In this document: positions 25,329-34,892 of the stretch, piece after piece | Layout: the number at the start of each line of letters is the position of its first letter | Numbering within the stretch: the stretch's first letter is position 1 | Source: UBA822 sp036336795 | GTDB lineage: Bacteria > Gemmatimonadota > Gemmatimonadetes > Longimicrobiales > Gaopeijiaceae | DNA length: 64,000 bases | Assembly (NCBI GenBank): GCA_036336795.1 | Contig: JAYZFL010000022.1 | Location: 108,375 to 172,374 of the forward strand | Direction of reading: 5' to 3' | The notes under the pieces: model-generated | Database searches by the model: none | Told to the model about the DNA's origin: nothing | What the model saw: the letters and a program-made list of their open reading frames with translations, nothing else | Translations under genes and position numbers: made by a program

Positions 25329-27167
25329 TCACTCGACCGTGACTGACTTGGCGAGGTTACGAGGCTGATCGACATCGCAACTACGGTGGATGGCCGCGTG
25401 ATAAGCGAGGAGCTGCAACGGGATCGTGGTCAGTACGGGAAGAAGGGCCGGGATGGTGTGCGGCACCTGAATGACGTGATCAACTTTTCCAGAAAGCTCT
25501 GGTGCGTTGTCACTTACGACCGCCAATACACGCCCATTGCGAGCCTTAACCTCCTCGATGTTGGAAACCACCTTGCCGAAGACCAGATCCCGCGGGGCCA
25601 GAGCGACCACCGGCATGTTTTGATCAATGAGGGCAATCGGACCGTGCTTCATCTCAGCCGCCGGATATCCCTCGGCGTGGATATAGCTCACTTCTTTCAA
25701 CTTGAGTGCGCCTTCGAGCGCCACAGGAAACTGATATCCACGCCCCAAGTAGAGGAAATTTTGGGCGTCTCCGTACTTCCCAGCCAAATCCCGAGTCAAG
25801 GGTTCTAACTCCAGCGTTTTCGCTACCTGCTCGGGCAGTTGTCGAAGAGCTGAAACAAGCTCCCTCCCCTGTAGGATGGAGAGGTGCTTGCGACGGCCCA
25901 GGTAAAGCGTGAAGAGGGCCAGAGCAACGATCTGACTCGTGAAAGCCTTAGTGGACGCGACTCCAATCTCTGGACCAGCGTGAAGGTATATGCCGAAGTC
26001 CGTTTCCCTCGCTATAGAAGAGCCCACGACATTGACGATCCCCATCGTGGGAGCACCGCGGTTTTTCGCCTCTCGGAGTGCCGCGAGCGTATCCGCTGTC
26101 TCACCAGATTGGCTAATGGCTAAGACGAGTGTGTCGGACTCAATGACCGGACTGCGGTACCGAAACTCAGAGGCGTACTCCACTTCTACGGGGACACCCG
26201 CGAGCTCTTCCAGCATGTACTCACCTAGGAGAGCGGCGTGCCAACTGGTTCCGCAAGCCATGATCACGATTCGGCGGATCTGTGCCACCTCCTCGTCACT
26301 CAGAGTAATTCCCCCTAGTCGTGCATCACCTATCTCTTCAAGCAACCGTCCTCGCATGACATCACGGAGGCTCGTGGGCTGTTCGCAAATTTCTTTGAGC
26401 ATGAAGTGGTCGTATCCGCCCTTTTCTGCCGCTTCCACATCCCATTCCACTTGATGGACAGAACGCCGCACTTCCCCCTGCTCCAAATGACGGATTCGAT
26501 ATGAGTCCGCCGTGAGCACCGCACAGTCACCGTCGTCGAGGTACACGACGTCCTTCGTGTGCTGAATCACTGCCGAGGCGTCAGATCCAACTAAATTCTC
26601 ACCGGTCTTACCAATTCCGATTAGGAGAAGACTCCCGTTTCGGGCAGCTACGACCTTGCCCGGATCTCGACTGCTTATCACGGCTATGCCGTACGCTCCG
26701 TGGACCTGGCGAAGGGCTGAGAGCACCGCGTCCTCAAGAGTATCTTTCTCCTGGAAAGCCTCGTCGATAAGGTGAACAACAGCCTCTGTATCTGTTTCCG
26801 TCTCGAATTTGTATCCCTCAGCAGAAAGCTTCTGTCGGATTAGATTGGCGTTCTCGATGATCCCGTTGTGAACCAAGGCGATATCCCGGGAGGTGCTCCA
26901 GTGGGGATGGGCATTGGCGTTTGTGGGAGCACCGTGAGTCGCCCATCGGGTGTGGGCGATGCCGCATGTGCCGGGCGGCATCGCATCGACCAGACTGCTT
27001 TCCAATTCACTCAGTTTGCCCGCCTCCTTCACCATACGCATAGAACCGCCAGCGTCGAGAACCGCCAGTCCGGCGGAGTCGTATCCGCGGTACTCGAGTC
27101 GGCGCAGCCCTTCGAAAAGGATTGGGCCCGCTTCCCGGAAGCCTACATAAGCCACAATTCCACACAT
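25329..27167 (-). CDS. glmS: Glutamine--fructose-6-phosphate aminotransferase (isomerising)
   Basis: A 612-residue enzyme making glucosamine 6-phosphate for peptidoglycan and lipopolysaccharide. The N-terminal glutaminase begins MCGIVAYVG with catalytic Cys2, followed by HTRWATHG. Two SIS isomerase domains follow (MACGTSWHAALLGEYMLEEL; ISQSGETADTLAALREAK; LGRGYQFPVALEGALKLKE; EMKHGPIALID), ending NLAKSVTVE. It follows glmM, with a 49-base gap too short for a glmS ribozyme. Confidence 0.98.
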   Translation of the reverse strand: MCGIVAYVGFREAGPILFEGLRRLEYRGYDSAGLAVLDAGGSMRMVKEAGKLSELESSLVDAMPPGTCGIAHTRWATHGAPTNANAHPHWSTSRDIALVHNGIIENANLIRQKLSAEGYKFETETDTEAVVHLIDEAFQEKDTLEDAVLSALRQVHGAYGIAVISSRDPGKVVAARNGSLLLIGIGKTGENLVGSDASAVIQHTKDVVYLDDGDCAVLTADSYRIRHLEQGEVRRSVHQVEWDVEAAEKGGYDHFMLKEICEQPTSLRDVMRGRLLEEIGDARLGGITLSDEEVAQIRRIVIMACGTSWHAALLGEYMLEELAGVPVEVEYASEFRYRSPVIESDTLVLAISQSGETADTLAALREAKNRGAPTMGIVNVVGSSIARETDFGIYLHAGPEIGVASTKAFTSQIVALALFTLYLGRRKHLSILQGRELVSALRQLPEQVAKTLELEPLTRDLAGKYGDAQNFLYLGRGYQFPVALEGALKLKEVSYIHAEGYPAAEMKHGPIALIDQNMPVVALAPRDLVFGKVVSNIEEVKARNGRVLAVVSDNAPELSGKVDHVIQVPHTIPALLPVLTTIPLQLLAYHAAIHRSCDVDQPRNLAKSVTVE

Positions 27168-27216
27168 TTGGCGCTTCTCAATTCGATGTCAGGCGGACCC
27201 TGTCATTGCCGTTTAA

Positions 27217-28602
27217 TCAAGTCAATCCCGTCAAGACAGTCGCCGCATTCTCAATTAGTTTCTCTGCTTCATCCCTTGTTGGTGCCTCGCCGATCAGTCG
27301 CACGATCGGTTCAGTGCCCGAAGCTCGAACGTGCAACCATGCTCTACGAGTTGACCAGTGAAGCCGAAGGCCATCCTCCCGATCGACTTCGCCACCCGAA
27401 AGACGCTCCTCCAGTAGATCATAGGCTTCGGGGAGCATCTCCCTCGGAAAGCTTACCTTGCGTTTGACGATCACGTATGAAGGCCATTTGGCAACAGTTT
27501 TCGAGAGCGGGGCGTCCTCATTAACCAGAAGCTGCAAGATAAGTGCGGCACCAACAGGTGCGTCCCTAGTGTAGTGGAGAGTCGGCAGGATGACGCCACC
27601 ATTGCCTTCTCCCCCGATCACCGCTCGCTCGGATTTCATTCGAGAGGCAACGTTGACCTCTCCGACCGGTGATCGAACCACACGACTCCCGTAGGCCTCA
27701 GCGACATCCTCCACGACCTGGCTAGTCGACAGGTTAGTGACAACAACGCCGGGGGTCCGCTCAAGGACCACCGCCGCTGCAAGCGCCAAGGTTAGATCTT
27801 CACCCACGGGATCTCCTTGTTCGTTCACTAACGAAAGACGGTCCACATCAGGATCTACAGCGAAGCCCAAGTCAGCTTCCTCCCGCCGCACCAGATCACC
27901 AAGTTCCTGGAGATTTTCGGCCGTAGGCTCAGGATCTCGTGGGAAATGGCCATCCATCTCACTGTGAATGGCAACCACTCGGCATCCAAGAGCTTCTAAG
28001 AGCCCAGGCATGATCGTGGCTCCAGCCCCACGCACACAGTCCAGGGCAACCTTGAGATCAAGAGCTCGAATCTCTTCCACATCGACTTGCGGGAGCTCGA
28101 GAACCGACTTCAGATGCCGCTCCGCAGCCCCGCCGTCAACGCTCACTGAGCCGAGCCTGTCCCAAGCAGCTCTCTCCGGATCTTCTTCCTGAGCGAACTC
28201 TAGAAAGGCAGCCATCGTTTCGGCGCTTAGAAACATTCCCTCGGGGCTGGCCAACTTGAGAGCATTCCACTCCGCCGGGTTATGGCTAGCGGTCACTTCG
28301 ATTCCACCGAGCGCCTGAGACCGCTCGACCGCCAGCATAAGCGTTGGGGTAGCCACGATGCCCAGGTCGACAACGTCACACCCTACAGAAAGGATCCCAG
28401 ACGTAGCCGAAGCCGAGAGCATCGCTCCGGAAGTCCGAGAATCACGGCCGATAATAATAGTCCCATTCGCTGTTGACGCGCTGACAAATGCACCAAAAGA
28501 AGCCGCCAGCGCAAAAACAAACTCGGGGGTCAACGAATCACCTACACGTCCGCGGAACCCTGATAGGCTTACCACAAGGTCTTCTGGAATCTTTAGCGGC
28601 AT
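27217..28602 (-). CDS. glmM: Phosphoglucosamine mutase
   Basis: A 461-residue alpha-phosphohexomutase. It has the phosphoserine loop VTASHNPAEWNALK with Ser106, the metal loop DPDVDRLSLV, the sugar loop GEGNGGV and the phosphate loop RASGTEPIVRL. The sugar loop and its place directly before glmS favour glucosamine 6-phosphate to glucosamine 1-phosphate conversion over a phosphomannomutase role, but the families overlap. ATG at 28602, divergent from the trans-sulfuration gene. Confidence 0.88.
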   Translation of the reverse strand: MPLKIPEDLVVSLSGFRGRVGDSLTPEFVFALAASFGAFVSASTANGTIIIGRDSRTSGAMLSASATSGILSVGCDVVDLGIVATPTLMLAVERSQALGGIEVTASHNPAEWNALKLASPEGMFLSAETMAAFLEFAQEEDPERAAWDRLGSVSVDGGAAERHLKSVLELPQVDVEEIRALDLKVALDCVRGAGATIMPGLLEALGCRVVAIHSEMDGHFPRDPEPTAENLQELGDLVRREEADLGFAVDPDVDRLSLVNEQGDPVGEDLTLALAAAVVLERTPGVVVTNLSTSQVVEDVAEAYGSRVVRSPVGEVNVASRMKSERAVIGGEGNGGVILPTLHYTRDAPVGAALILQLLVNEDAPLSKTVAKWPSYVIVKRKVSFPREMLPEAYDLLEERLSGGEVDREDGLRLHWSTRRAWLHVRASGTEPIVRLIGEAPTRDEAEKLIENAATVLTGLT

Positions 28603-28863
28603 AAGCCGAAGTGATCGTCAGAGGATAGGTATCGTGCCGTCTTTACCATGACGGTACCCTGAGGACTGCCGCCCGGACGGTAACAGCCTCACAAGACTAC
28701 CGAGATCCCTGGAGAACCGTCAACGCATACTCAGTAGCACGAGCGGAGGCACTTCCTGTACATTCTTGCCGATCATGTGATTCCTGGCTGGGAAGCCTGG
28801 CGGGATCATTGGAGTCACAGAGAGACCGAATTGGTGCATAAAGACTCGCCACGAGGAAATAAA
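28603..28863. promoter_or_regulatory. Divergent intergenic region between glmM and the trans-sulfuration gene
   Basis: These 261 bases separate divergent genes and must hold promoters for both. I see no convincing -35/-10 pair and no match to SAM or SAH riboswitch cores. A frame is open upstream of the plus-strand gene to 28777, but the ATG at 28864 with AGGA in front is the better start. Confidence 0.5.
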
Positions 28864-30030
28864 ATGACGACGACACCACCGGACGAGGGACGCTTCGGAA
28901 CCCTGGCAGTCCACGCTGGGCAAGAACCAGAATCGGAAACCGGTGCAATAATGCCGCCGATCTTTCAGACTTCTACTTACGTCCAACCGGACGTCGCTGC
29001 TCCAAAGCGGGGGTACGATTACGCCCGAGTTCAGAATCCTACTCGGGAAGCCCTGGAAAGGAATGTAGCAGCACTTGAGGGTGGAGAGCACGGAGTCGCG
29101 TTCGCCAGTGGGCTCGCCGCCATCGAAGCCGTCGTCAAGAGGCTTTCGGCCAATGATCACATCGTCACAGAGGAGAACACCTACGGCGGTGTCACGCGCA
29201 TGTTCACCCGGGTACTGGAGAAACTCGGGATTAAGTTCTCATTTGTCGATACGAGGGATCCCGATCGAATCCGTGACGCCATGCGGCCCAACACGCGCCT
29301 GGTGCACGTTGAGACCCCCACTAATCCAATGATGCGAATCTGCGATATCGCGGCGGCGGCTGAAATCGCTCACGAGGGTGAGGCCTTGCTCATGGTCGAC
29401 AATACTTTCGCCTCACCTTTCAATCAACGACCTCTCGACCTGGGCGCCGATATCTCTGTTCACTCGTCCACGAAATACCTAAATGGTCATTCGGACATCA
29501 TCGGTGGCGTTTTGACCGTAAACGACGGTGATTTGGCGGAAGATATACGGTTCGTTCGGAAATCCACCGGCGCCGTTCCTGGGCCAATGGATGCATGGTT
29601 GTGCCTTCGTGGCACCAAAACGCTCCATGTGCGTATGGAGAGGCACAACGAAAATGGACTGGCGGTCGCGGTATTCCTAGCTGATCGAGGACTGCAGGTC
29701 GTCTACCCTGGCCTCGAACAGCACCCACAGTACGATCTTGCCAGTCGACAGATGTCTGGTTTTTCAGGTATGGTCGCTGTCGAGCTTGGGGATCCAGCCA
29801 GGGCACGAACCCTGGCCACAGGCACTCGTGTGTTCCAGCTTGCGGAGAGTCTCGGAGGGGTCGAATCCCTCATCAGTGTACCGGCCCTTCAGACACACGC
29901 ATCGGTTCCAAAGGAGCGGAGAGAGATGATGGGTGTTACAGAGGGACTTGTACGGCTCTCAGTCGGCATCGAAGATATCGATGATCTTCTGGAGGATCTG
30001 GATCAGGCTCTGAATCAAGCTGTTCGGTGA
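28864..30030 (+). CDS. Cys/Met metabolism PLP-dependent enzyme (cystathionine gamma-synthase/lyase family)
   Basis: A 388-residue fold-type I PLP enzyme of trans-sulfuration. It opens with the usual GTLAVHAGQEPESETGA and PPIFQTSTYVQP, has SGLAAIEAV at the cofactor phosphate site, ETPTNPMMRI, the Asp in VDNTFASPF, and the PLP lysine in SSTKYLNGHSDIIGG. The late part has QLAESLGGVESL and LVRLSVGIEDIDDLLEDL. Synthase, gamma-lyase and beta-lyase members cannot be told apart by eye. The ATG at 28864 follows CGAGGAAATAAA. Confidence 0.92.
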   Translation: MTTTPPDEGRFGTLAVHAGQEPESETGAIMPPIFQTSTYVQPDVAAPKRGYDYARVQNPTREALERNVAALEGGEHGVAFASGLAAIEAVVKRLSANDHIVTEENTYGGVTRMFTRVLEKLGIKFSFVDTRDPDRIRDAMRPNTRLVHVETPTNPMMRICDIAAAAEIAHEGEALLMVDNTFASPFNQRPLDLGADISVHSSTKYLNGHSDIIGGVLTVNDGDLAEDIRFVRKSTGAVPGPMDAWLCLRGTKTLHVRMERHNENGLAVAVFLADRGLQVVYPGLEQHPQYDLASRQMSGFSGMVAVELGDPARARTLATGTRVFQLAESLGGVESLISVPALQTHASVPKERREMMGVTEGLVRLSVGIEDIDDLLEDLDQALNQAVR

Positions 30031-30117
30031 CACATCCTCCCGCGAGGACAGCGTAAGTCCGTTACGATCAGAAGAGGCAACCGCAGCGTCTGTGAGGATA
30101 CAAAGAGATGAGAACCC

Positions 30118-31116
30118 ATGACTGAAACCGACCAAGGTAACGGGAACGGCGAAGACGCAAGAACCACTCGTGTCCTGACGGATATTGCTCCTCAAGCCTG
30201 GGAGCATCCAGCCGACCGCGCAGCGCTGACAGCTCTTCGAAAAATTCCGGTGTTTGACGACGTTCTCCGGCAGCTGTTCGGCTTCTTCGGTGAGAAACCG
30301 ATTCGGCTAGCGTTCCTGGCAAGTTCGGTCAGAGTTTCAGAGCGGCAGTTCTCCAGGGTTTCCGGGCTATACAAGAATGTCCTTCATACGCTGGATGCAC
30401 CCCAGGAATACCCCCTCTTCGTTTCGCAGACGCCCATCGTCAACGCGGGTGCCTACGGAATGAACGAGCCATTCATCATTCTGAATTCGGGCACCGTTAA
30501 CCTGCTAGATGATGAACAACTCTCGTACGTAATGGGCCACGAGTTGGGTCACATTATGAGCGACCATGTTCTTTACCGGACTATGACAGTCCTACTGATC
30601 CGGCTCGCCAGTATGGGGTTTCCGGTGGTGGGACTCGCAGCACGAGCGATTCTCGTCGCGCTTCTCGAGTGGTCCCGCAAGAGTGAGCTCTCTAGTGATC
30701 GAGCCGGTCTGCTGGCGACCCAGAACCCTCAGAGCGTCATGGAAGCCATGCTCGCCATGGCAGGCGGAGGAGATGCCGAGGAGATGAATCTGGACGAATT
30801 CATCATGCAAGCGGAGGAATATCGGGAGTCAGGAGATGTGGCAGATCAGATGTTCAAGGTACTGAATCTTATGGGTCAGAGTCATCCGTTCTATGTCTTG
30901 CGGCTGGCCGAGATTCGCACGTGGATCGAAGAGGGTGACTACGACCGTATTCTTCGTGGTGAGTATCAACACCGTGATGAGCCTGACCTAGCCTACACAG
31001 AGGACCTTCGAGACGCGGCCCAAGCATATGCGCAAGAAGCCCGGGACTTGTTCGACCAAGTCGCAGGAGCAGCAAAGCGGATGAGCGACGATATCCTGGG
31101 GGGTCTTAACCGATAG
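30118..31116 (+). CDS. M48-family metallopeptidase
   Basis: A 332-residue zinc peptidase. The active site HELGH lies in YVMGHELGHIMSDH, with the third ligand in the ELSSDRAGLLAT segment, as in M48 enzymes. A hydrophobic stretch (MTVLLIRLASMGFPVVGLAARAILVAL) between them may be membrane-associated. There is no signal peptide, so it is likely cytoplasmic or inner-membrane facing the cytosol. The C-terminal 60 residues are charged and helical. Substrate unknown. It stands 88 bases after the PLP enzyme and is followed by a terminator-like hairpin. Confidence 0.88.
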   Translation: MTETDQGNGNGEDARTTRVLTDIAPQAWEHPADRAALTALRKIPVFDDVLRQLFGFFGEKPIRLAFLASSVRVSERQFSRVSGLYKNVLHTLDAPQEYPLFVSQTPIVNAGAYGMNEPFIILNSGTVNLLDDEQLSYVMGHELGHIMSDHVLYRTMTVLLIRLASMGFPVVGLAARAILVALLEWSRKSELSSDRAGLLATQNPQSVMEAMLAMAGGGDAEEMNLDEFIMQAEEYRESGDVADQMFKVLNLMGQSHPFYVLRLAEIRTWIEEGDYDRILRGEYQHRDEPDLAYTEDLRDAAQAYAQEARDLFDQVAGAAKRMSDDILGGLNR

Positions 31117-31164
31117 ACGGCCTGTGGACGACTCCCGAAAGCCGGGTTCGATTGGATCCTGTGA

Positions 31165-31192
31165 GCGGGCAATCAAGGAACCGGTTGCCCGC
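31165..31192 (+). terminator. Terminator-like hairpin between M48 gene and purD
   Basis: GCGGGCAA and TTGCCCGC form a perfect 8-bp stem around a 12-base loop, 48 bases after the M48 stop and 27 bases before purD. The following GCTGTATTCTAG is only mildly T-rich, so termination strength is uncertain; it may also act in the purD leader. Confidence 0.4.
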
Positions 31193-31218
31193 GCTGTATT
31201 CTAGGCTAGACTAGCCGG

Positions 31219-32511
31219 ATGCGAATCTTGATTGTAGGAAATGGAGGCCGTGAGCACACCCTGGCCTGGAAGCTTCAGCAAGATGCCCCAGGAGCGACAT
31301 TCTACATTACCCGCCCGAACGGCGGGATGCTTGAGAGAGTGGAGCCCATTGAGATTGAACCCGGAGACGTCGAAGCTCTGGCGGGTTGGTCGAGCGCACA
31401 GGATATCGACCTCGTAGTGATCGGCCCAGAGGGCCCATTAGCGTCCGGCCTCACTGACCGCCTCAACCTAGCAGGGGTCGCCACTTTCGGACCCACCAGA
31501 GCGGCAGCTCGCATCGAATCTAGCAAGATTTATGCGAAGGAACTCATGCTACGGGCTGGGGTTCCGACTGCCGACTTCGCGTCGTTCGGTGACTTCGAGG
31601 AAGCAGCATCTCACGTCCGAGAGCGTGGTGCGCCAGTGGTCGTAAAAGCCTCTGGACTTGCGGCTGGGAAGGGCGCGGTCGTTTGTGAGACCGTGGAAGA
31701 AGCTCTTGGCGTGCTCGCAAATATGATGTCCGATCGTACGTTCGGAGAAGCGGGTCGTGAGGTCGTTGTCGAAGAATACATGCAGGGTGAGGAGCTTTCG
31801 GTATTCGCCCTGTCTGACGGTCGGGACGCGCTGACTCTCCTGCCATCTCAAGACCACAAGCGTTTGGAAGAAGGTGACAGGGGACCCAACACCGGAGGCA
31901 TGGGCGCTTATGCGCCCGTCGCACTCGCAACACCAGAACTGATATCGGAGGTCGTTAATACCATCATCCGACCAACCCTTGCTGCGTTGGCCGATGACGG
32001 TGCCGAGTTTAAGGGGCTATTGTACGCCGGCATTATGCTGACCGAGGAAGGACCTCGCGTCGTTGAATTCAACTGTCGCTTCGGTGACCCAGAAACCCAG
32101 GTCGTCTTACCCTTGCTCACTTCTTCTCTCCTCGATCCGATGCTGGAGATCGCACGAGGGGGACGCCTCGGTGGGGCCGCGGTGGAGTGGGAGGACGGCG
32201 CAGCTCTCACAACCGTGTTGGCTTCAGAGGGGTATCCCGGTGATTATCCGAAGGGTCACCCGATTGAGATTCCTACCTGGATCGCAGAGGATCCCGACAT
32301 ATTGCTTTTCCACGCCGGATCCAGTACCGGTGCCGACGGACTGATCACATCAGGTGGACGTGTGATCGCAGTAACCGGCCTGGGTCCAACTCTTAGTGGG
32401 GCCTCCCAAAAGAGCCTCAATGCAGCGGAGGCAATCCGATTTTCTGGGAAGCAGTTCCGGGGTGATATAGGCTGGAGAGAGTTCGCGCGGGCAGAGCGGC
32501 AGCGTCCCTGA
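31219..32511 (+). CDS. purD: Phosphoribosylamine--glycine ligase
   Basis: A 430-residue ATP-grasp enzyme, second step of purine synthesis, joining phosphoribosylamine and glycine. It begins MRILIVGNGGREHTLAWKL, with VVIGPEGPLASGL, the ATP-grasp segment VVKASGLAAGKGAVVCE, the signature FKGLLYAGIMLTEEGPRVVEFNCRFGDPETQ, and the small C-terminal domain. No other pur gene is nearby. ATG at 31219 without a clear ribosome binding site. mutM follows after nine bases. Confidence 0.98.
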   Translation: MRILIVGNGGREHTLAWKLQQDAPGATFYITRPNGGMLERVEPIEIEPGDVEALAGWSSAQDIDLVVIGPEGPLASGLTDRLNLAGVATFGPTRAAARIESSKIYAKELMLRAGVPTADFASFGDFEEAASHVRERGAPVVVKASGLAAGKGAVVCETVEEALGVLANMMSDRTFGEAGREVVVEEYMQGEELSVFALSDGRDALTLLPSQDHKRLEEGDRGPNTGGMGAYAPVALATPELISEVVNTIIRPTLAALADDGAEFKGLLYAGIMLTEEGPRVVEFNCRFGDPETQVVLPLLTSSLLDPMLEIARGGRLGGAAVEWEDGAALTTVLASEGYPGDYPKGHPIEIPTWIAEDPDILLFHAGSSTGADGLITSGGRVIAVTGLGPTLSGASQKSLNAAEAIRFSGKQFRGDIGWREFARAERQRP

Positions 32512-32520
32512 GCCGACTTA

Positions 32521-33354
32521 ATGCCTGAGCTTCCGGAAGTGGAGACCATCGTCAAAGGGTTGGGGCCCGATTTGCTAGGTCGAACGATCGAAGGAGTAAA
32601 CGTTTTCCATCCTGATGTACTTCGCCAACCACCCCAGGATTTTTCGGCAGAGCTCAGAGGTCGGACGTTCGACTCAGTCTCACGTCGAGGAAAGAATATC
32701 GTAGCCTGCCTTACGGGTGATACTGTACTCGTGGTAAACCTAGGTATGACCGGTCGTCTCTTGCTCACCCAGAAGGCATCGGACGCAACGCACCCGGCGG
32801 TACGATTCACACTCGACTTTGGCCCAAAGCTGGTTTTTGATGACGTCCGACGCTTCGGTGTCGTGGAGGTCTTGTCCGGATTGGAGTGGAACGCACGTGC
32901 CCGCCAATTCGGGCCCGAGCCGCTTTCCGCCGCCTTCACCGCGAAAAAACTGTTGGCGGGCCTGAAAGAATCGGGCTCACCGATTCGCTCATGGCTTCTG
33001 AACCAGCGCCGATTGGCCGGTGTGGGAAACATTTACGCGAACGAGGCTCTCCATATCGCGGGCATTCACCCCCAGAGATCGGCAAGGTCAATCACAGGAC
33101 GTGAAGCTCGCCGACTACACCGCGCCCTTCGTAGCACATTGCGGCAAGCACTCGCGAACCGAGGGACAACCTTGAGGGATTATCGGGATGCCTCCGGAGC
33201 ACCGGGTGGGAATGCGGCAGCGCTTACAGTTTACGGTCGGGTCGGGGAACCCTGCCACCGCTGTTCCGCAGGGATCGAACGCACCGTGTTCGGTAACCGC
33301 TCGGCTTTTCTATGCCCCATGTGCCAACCGTATGAACCAGGAGAGAAACCATGA
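32521..33354 (+). CDS. mutM: Formamidopyrimidine-DNA glycosylase
   Basis: A 277-residue bifunctional base-excision enzyme that removes 8-oxoguanine and formamidopyrimidines. The N-terminus MPELPEVETIVKGL carries the catalytic Pro2 and Glu3; Lys in SRRGKNIVACL is conserved; the helix-two-turn-helix segment has GVGNIYANEALHIAGIHP; and the C-terminal zinc finger reads CHRCSAGIERTVFGNRSAF with CPMC. All four zinc cysteines are present. It overlaps the downstream M16 gene by four bases (ATGA). Confidence 0.97.
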   Translation: MPELPEVETIVKGLGPDLLGRTIEGVNVFHPDVLRQPPQDFSAELRGRTFDSVSRRGKNIVACLTGDTVLVVNLGMTGRLLLTQKASDATHPAVRFTLDFGPKLVFDDVRRFGVVEVLSGLEWNARARQFGPEPLSAAFTAKKLLAGLKESGSPIRSWLLNQRRLAGVGNIYANEALHIAGIHPQRSARSITGREARRLHRALRSTLRQALANRGTTLRDYRDASGAPGGNAAALTVYGRVGEPCHRCSAGIERTVFGNRSAFLCPMCQPYEPGEKP

Positions 33355-34892
33355 AGGTGAAACGGGTTTTCACTCGCCCAACTCTCACCTTACAGACATG
33401 GGCCACCACCATTACGGTGATCAGCTTGCTCGTTGGAGTTGGAACTCCTCCAAGCTACGCACAAACGACTGCCGGCCTGGAGCTCCCAGTCGTAGAACAC
33501 CGATTGGCAAACGGCATGCGCTTCTTGATCTTGCCCCGGCCCGGGGCTCCGACCGCCTCCTTTGTCGTCCAATACTCGGTCGGAGGTGTCAACGAACTTC
33601 TCGGACGCACCGGCACAGCTCACCTACTCGAGCACCTTCTTTTCAAGGGGACCGAGACTCTCGGAACGCTGAACTTAGAGGCAGAACGCTCCCTATTCAT
33701 CCGTATGGACGCACTCCAGGATTCAATCCTTGCGCTTCAAGCCAGTCACCGTGACACGACATCGTCGCCTTCGATGAGAGCCCTCATCAGAGCTCTAGAA
33801 GATGAGGCGAACGTTTACGTACAGCCGAACGAATTTTCACGAGTTCTGTCTACGAATGGTGCCCGTGGTTTAAATGCGACAACGGACTGGGAATCGACAA
33901 AGTATGTCGTCGAAATGCCGGCCAACCGCGTCGAGCTCTGGTTCCTCCTGGAATCCGATCGGATGAGCAATCCGGTCTTCCGCCAGTTCTACACAGAGAG
34001 AGACGTAGTGGCCGAGGAGCGTCTCCTCCGAGTCGATACTCAGCCGGGCGGTTTACTCTTCGAGGCGCACGTGGGGACGGCGTTCACAGTTCATCCCTAC
34101 CGTCAGCCCGTTGTGGGTTACATGTCCGATATCACGCGACTCCGCCGAAAAGATGTGGCGGATTACTACCGCCGATACTACGGAGCTGGGAATGCTATTG
34201 TGGCTATCGTCGGCAATGTGGATCCAGAGCAAATCGTGACATGGGCCGAGCAATACTTCGGACATCTGCCAACCGGAGATCCTCCTCCAGCCGTCTTGAC
34301 GGAAGAACCCGTTCAGCGGGGGGAAAGACGGATTGAAGTGGTTTTGGACGCTCAGCCCCAGGTGCGTATTGGGTGGCGTGTGGTCGAAGTTTCGCACCAG
34401 GATGCGCCAGCCCTCCGTGTGCTCTCCGCCCTCCTTACGGGAGGCCGCTCGTCAAGACTTTACCGGCGCCTTGTCATGCGGGACCAAATCGCGACGAACA
34501 TCTACTCGTCTTTGGGTCCTGGCAGCCGGTTCCCCGGGATCTTCACGATCGAGGCCACACCGCGAGCGCCTAATACCACACGGGCCATAGAGACAGCCGT
34601 GTATGCCGAACTCGATGCCTTACTTCACGATCCCCCTTCGGAGACGGAGCTGCAGCGCATTCGTAATCAGCTCGAGGCGAATGGAGTGAGAAGGCTGACA
34701 TCCAATATGGGGTTAGCACTTCAACTCGCCGAGTCCAGTTCGATCTTCGGTGACTGGCGTACGACCTTCGAGCTCAGTGGACGTTTACTCACTGTTGGGC
34801 CAGAGGACATCAGCCGTGTGGTGCAGACTTTTTTTAGTCGTGAAAACCGCACGGTCGCCACGCTTATTCGGTCTAACTCCCCCACCCACTGA
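33351..34892 (+). CDS. M16-family zinc metallopeptidase, catalytic subunit type
   Basis: A 513-residue exported insulinase-type peptidase. A signal peptide (TWATTITVISLLVGVGTPPSYAQ) is followed by the inverted zinc motif HLLEH (91-95). The usual VVEHRLANGMRFLILP opening and the VAEERLLRVD, GNVDPEQIVTWAEQYFG and later RLYRRLVMRDQIA segments are typical. There is an unusual 60-residue insertion between the zinc motif and the LNATTDWESTKY segment. It is coupled to mutM upstream and to a second M16 gene downstream, so a heterodimer is likely. Confidence 0.92.
   Translation: MKVKRVFTRPTLTLQTWATTITVISLLVGVGTPPSYAQTTAGLELPVVEHRLANGMRFLILPRPGAPTASFVVQYSVGGVNELLGRTGTAHLLEHLLFKGTETLGTLNLEAERSLFIRMDALQDSILALQASHRDTTSSPSMRALIRALEDEANVYVQPNEFSRVLSTNGARGLNATTDWESTKYVVEMPANRVELWFLLESDRMSNPVFRQFYTERDVVAEERLLRVDTQPGGLLFEAHVGTAFTVHPYRQPVVGYMSDITRLRRKDVADYYRRYYGAGNAIVAIVGNVDPEQIVTWAEQYFGHLPTGDPPPAVLTEEPVQRGERRIEVVLDAQPQVRIGWRVVEVSHQDAPALRVLSALLTGGRSSRLYRRLVMRDQIATNIYSSLGPGSRFPGIFTIEATPRAPNTTRAIETAVYAELDALLHDPPSETELQRIRNQLEANGVRRLTSNMGLALQLAESSSIFGDWRTTFELSGRLLTVGPEDISRVVQTFFSRENRTVATLIRSNSPTH

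Noticed and set aside
27168..27216. glmS ribozyme
   Set aside because: Only 49 bases separate glmM from glmS, far too short for the ribozyme.
28603..28863. SAM or SAH riboswitch before the trans-sulfuration gene
   Set aside because: No match to the conserved cores that I know for these riboswitches.
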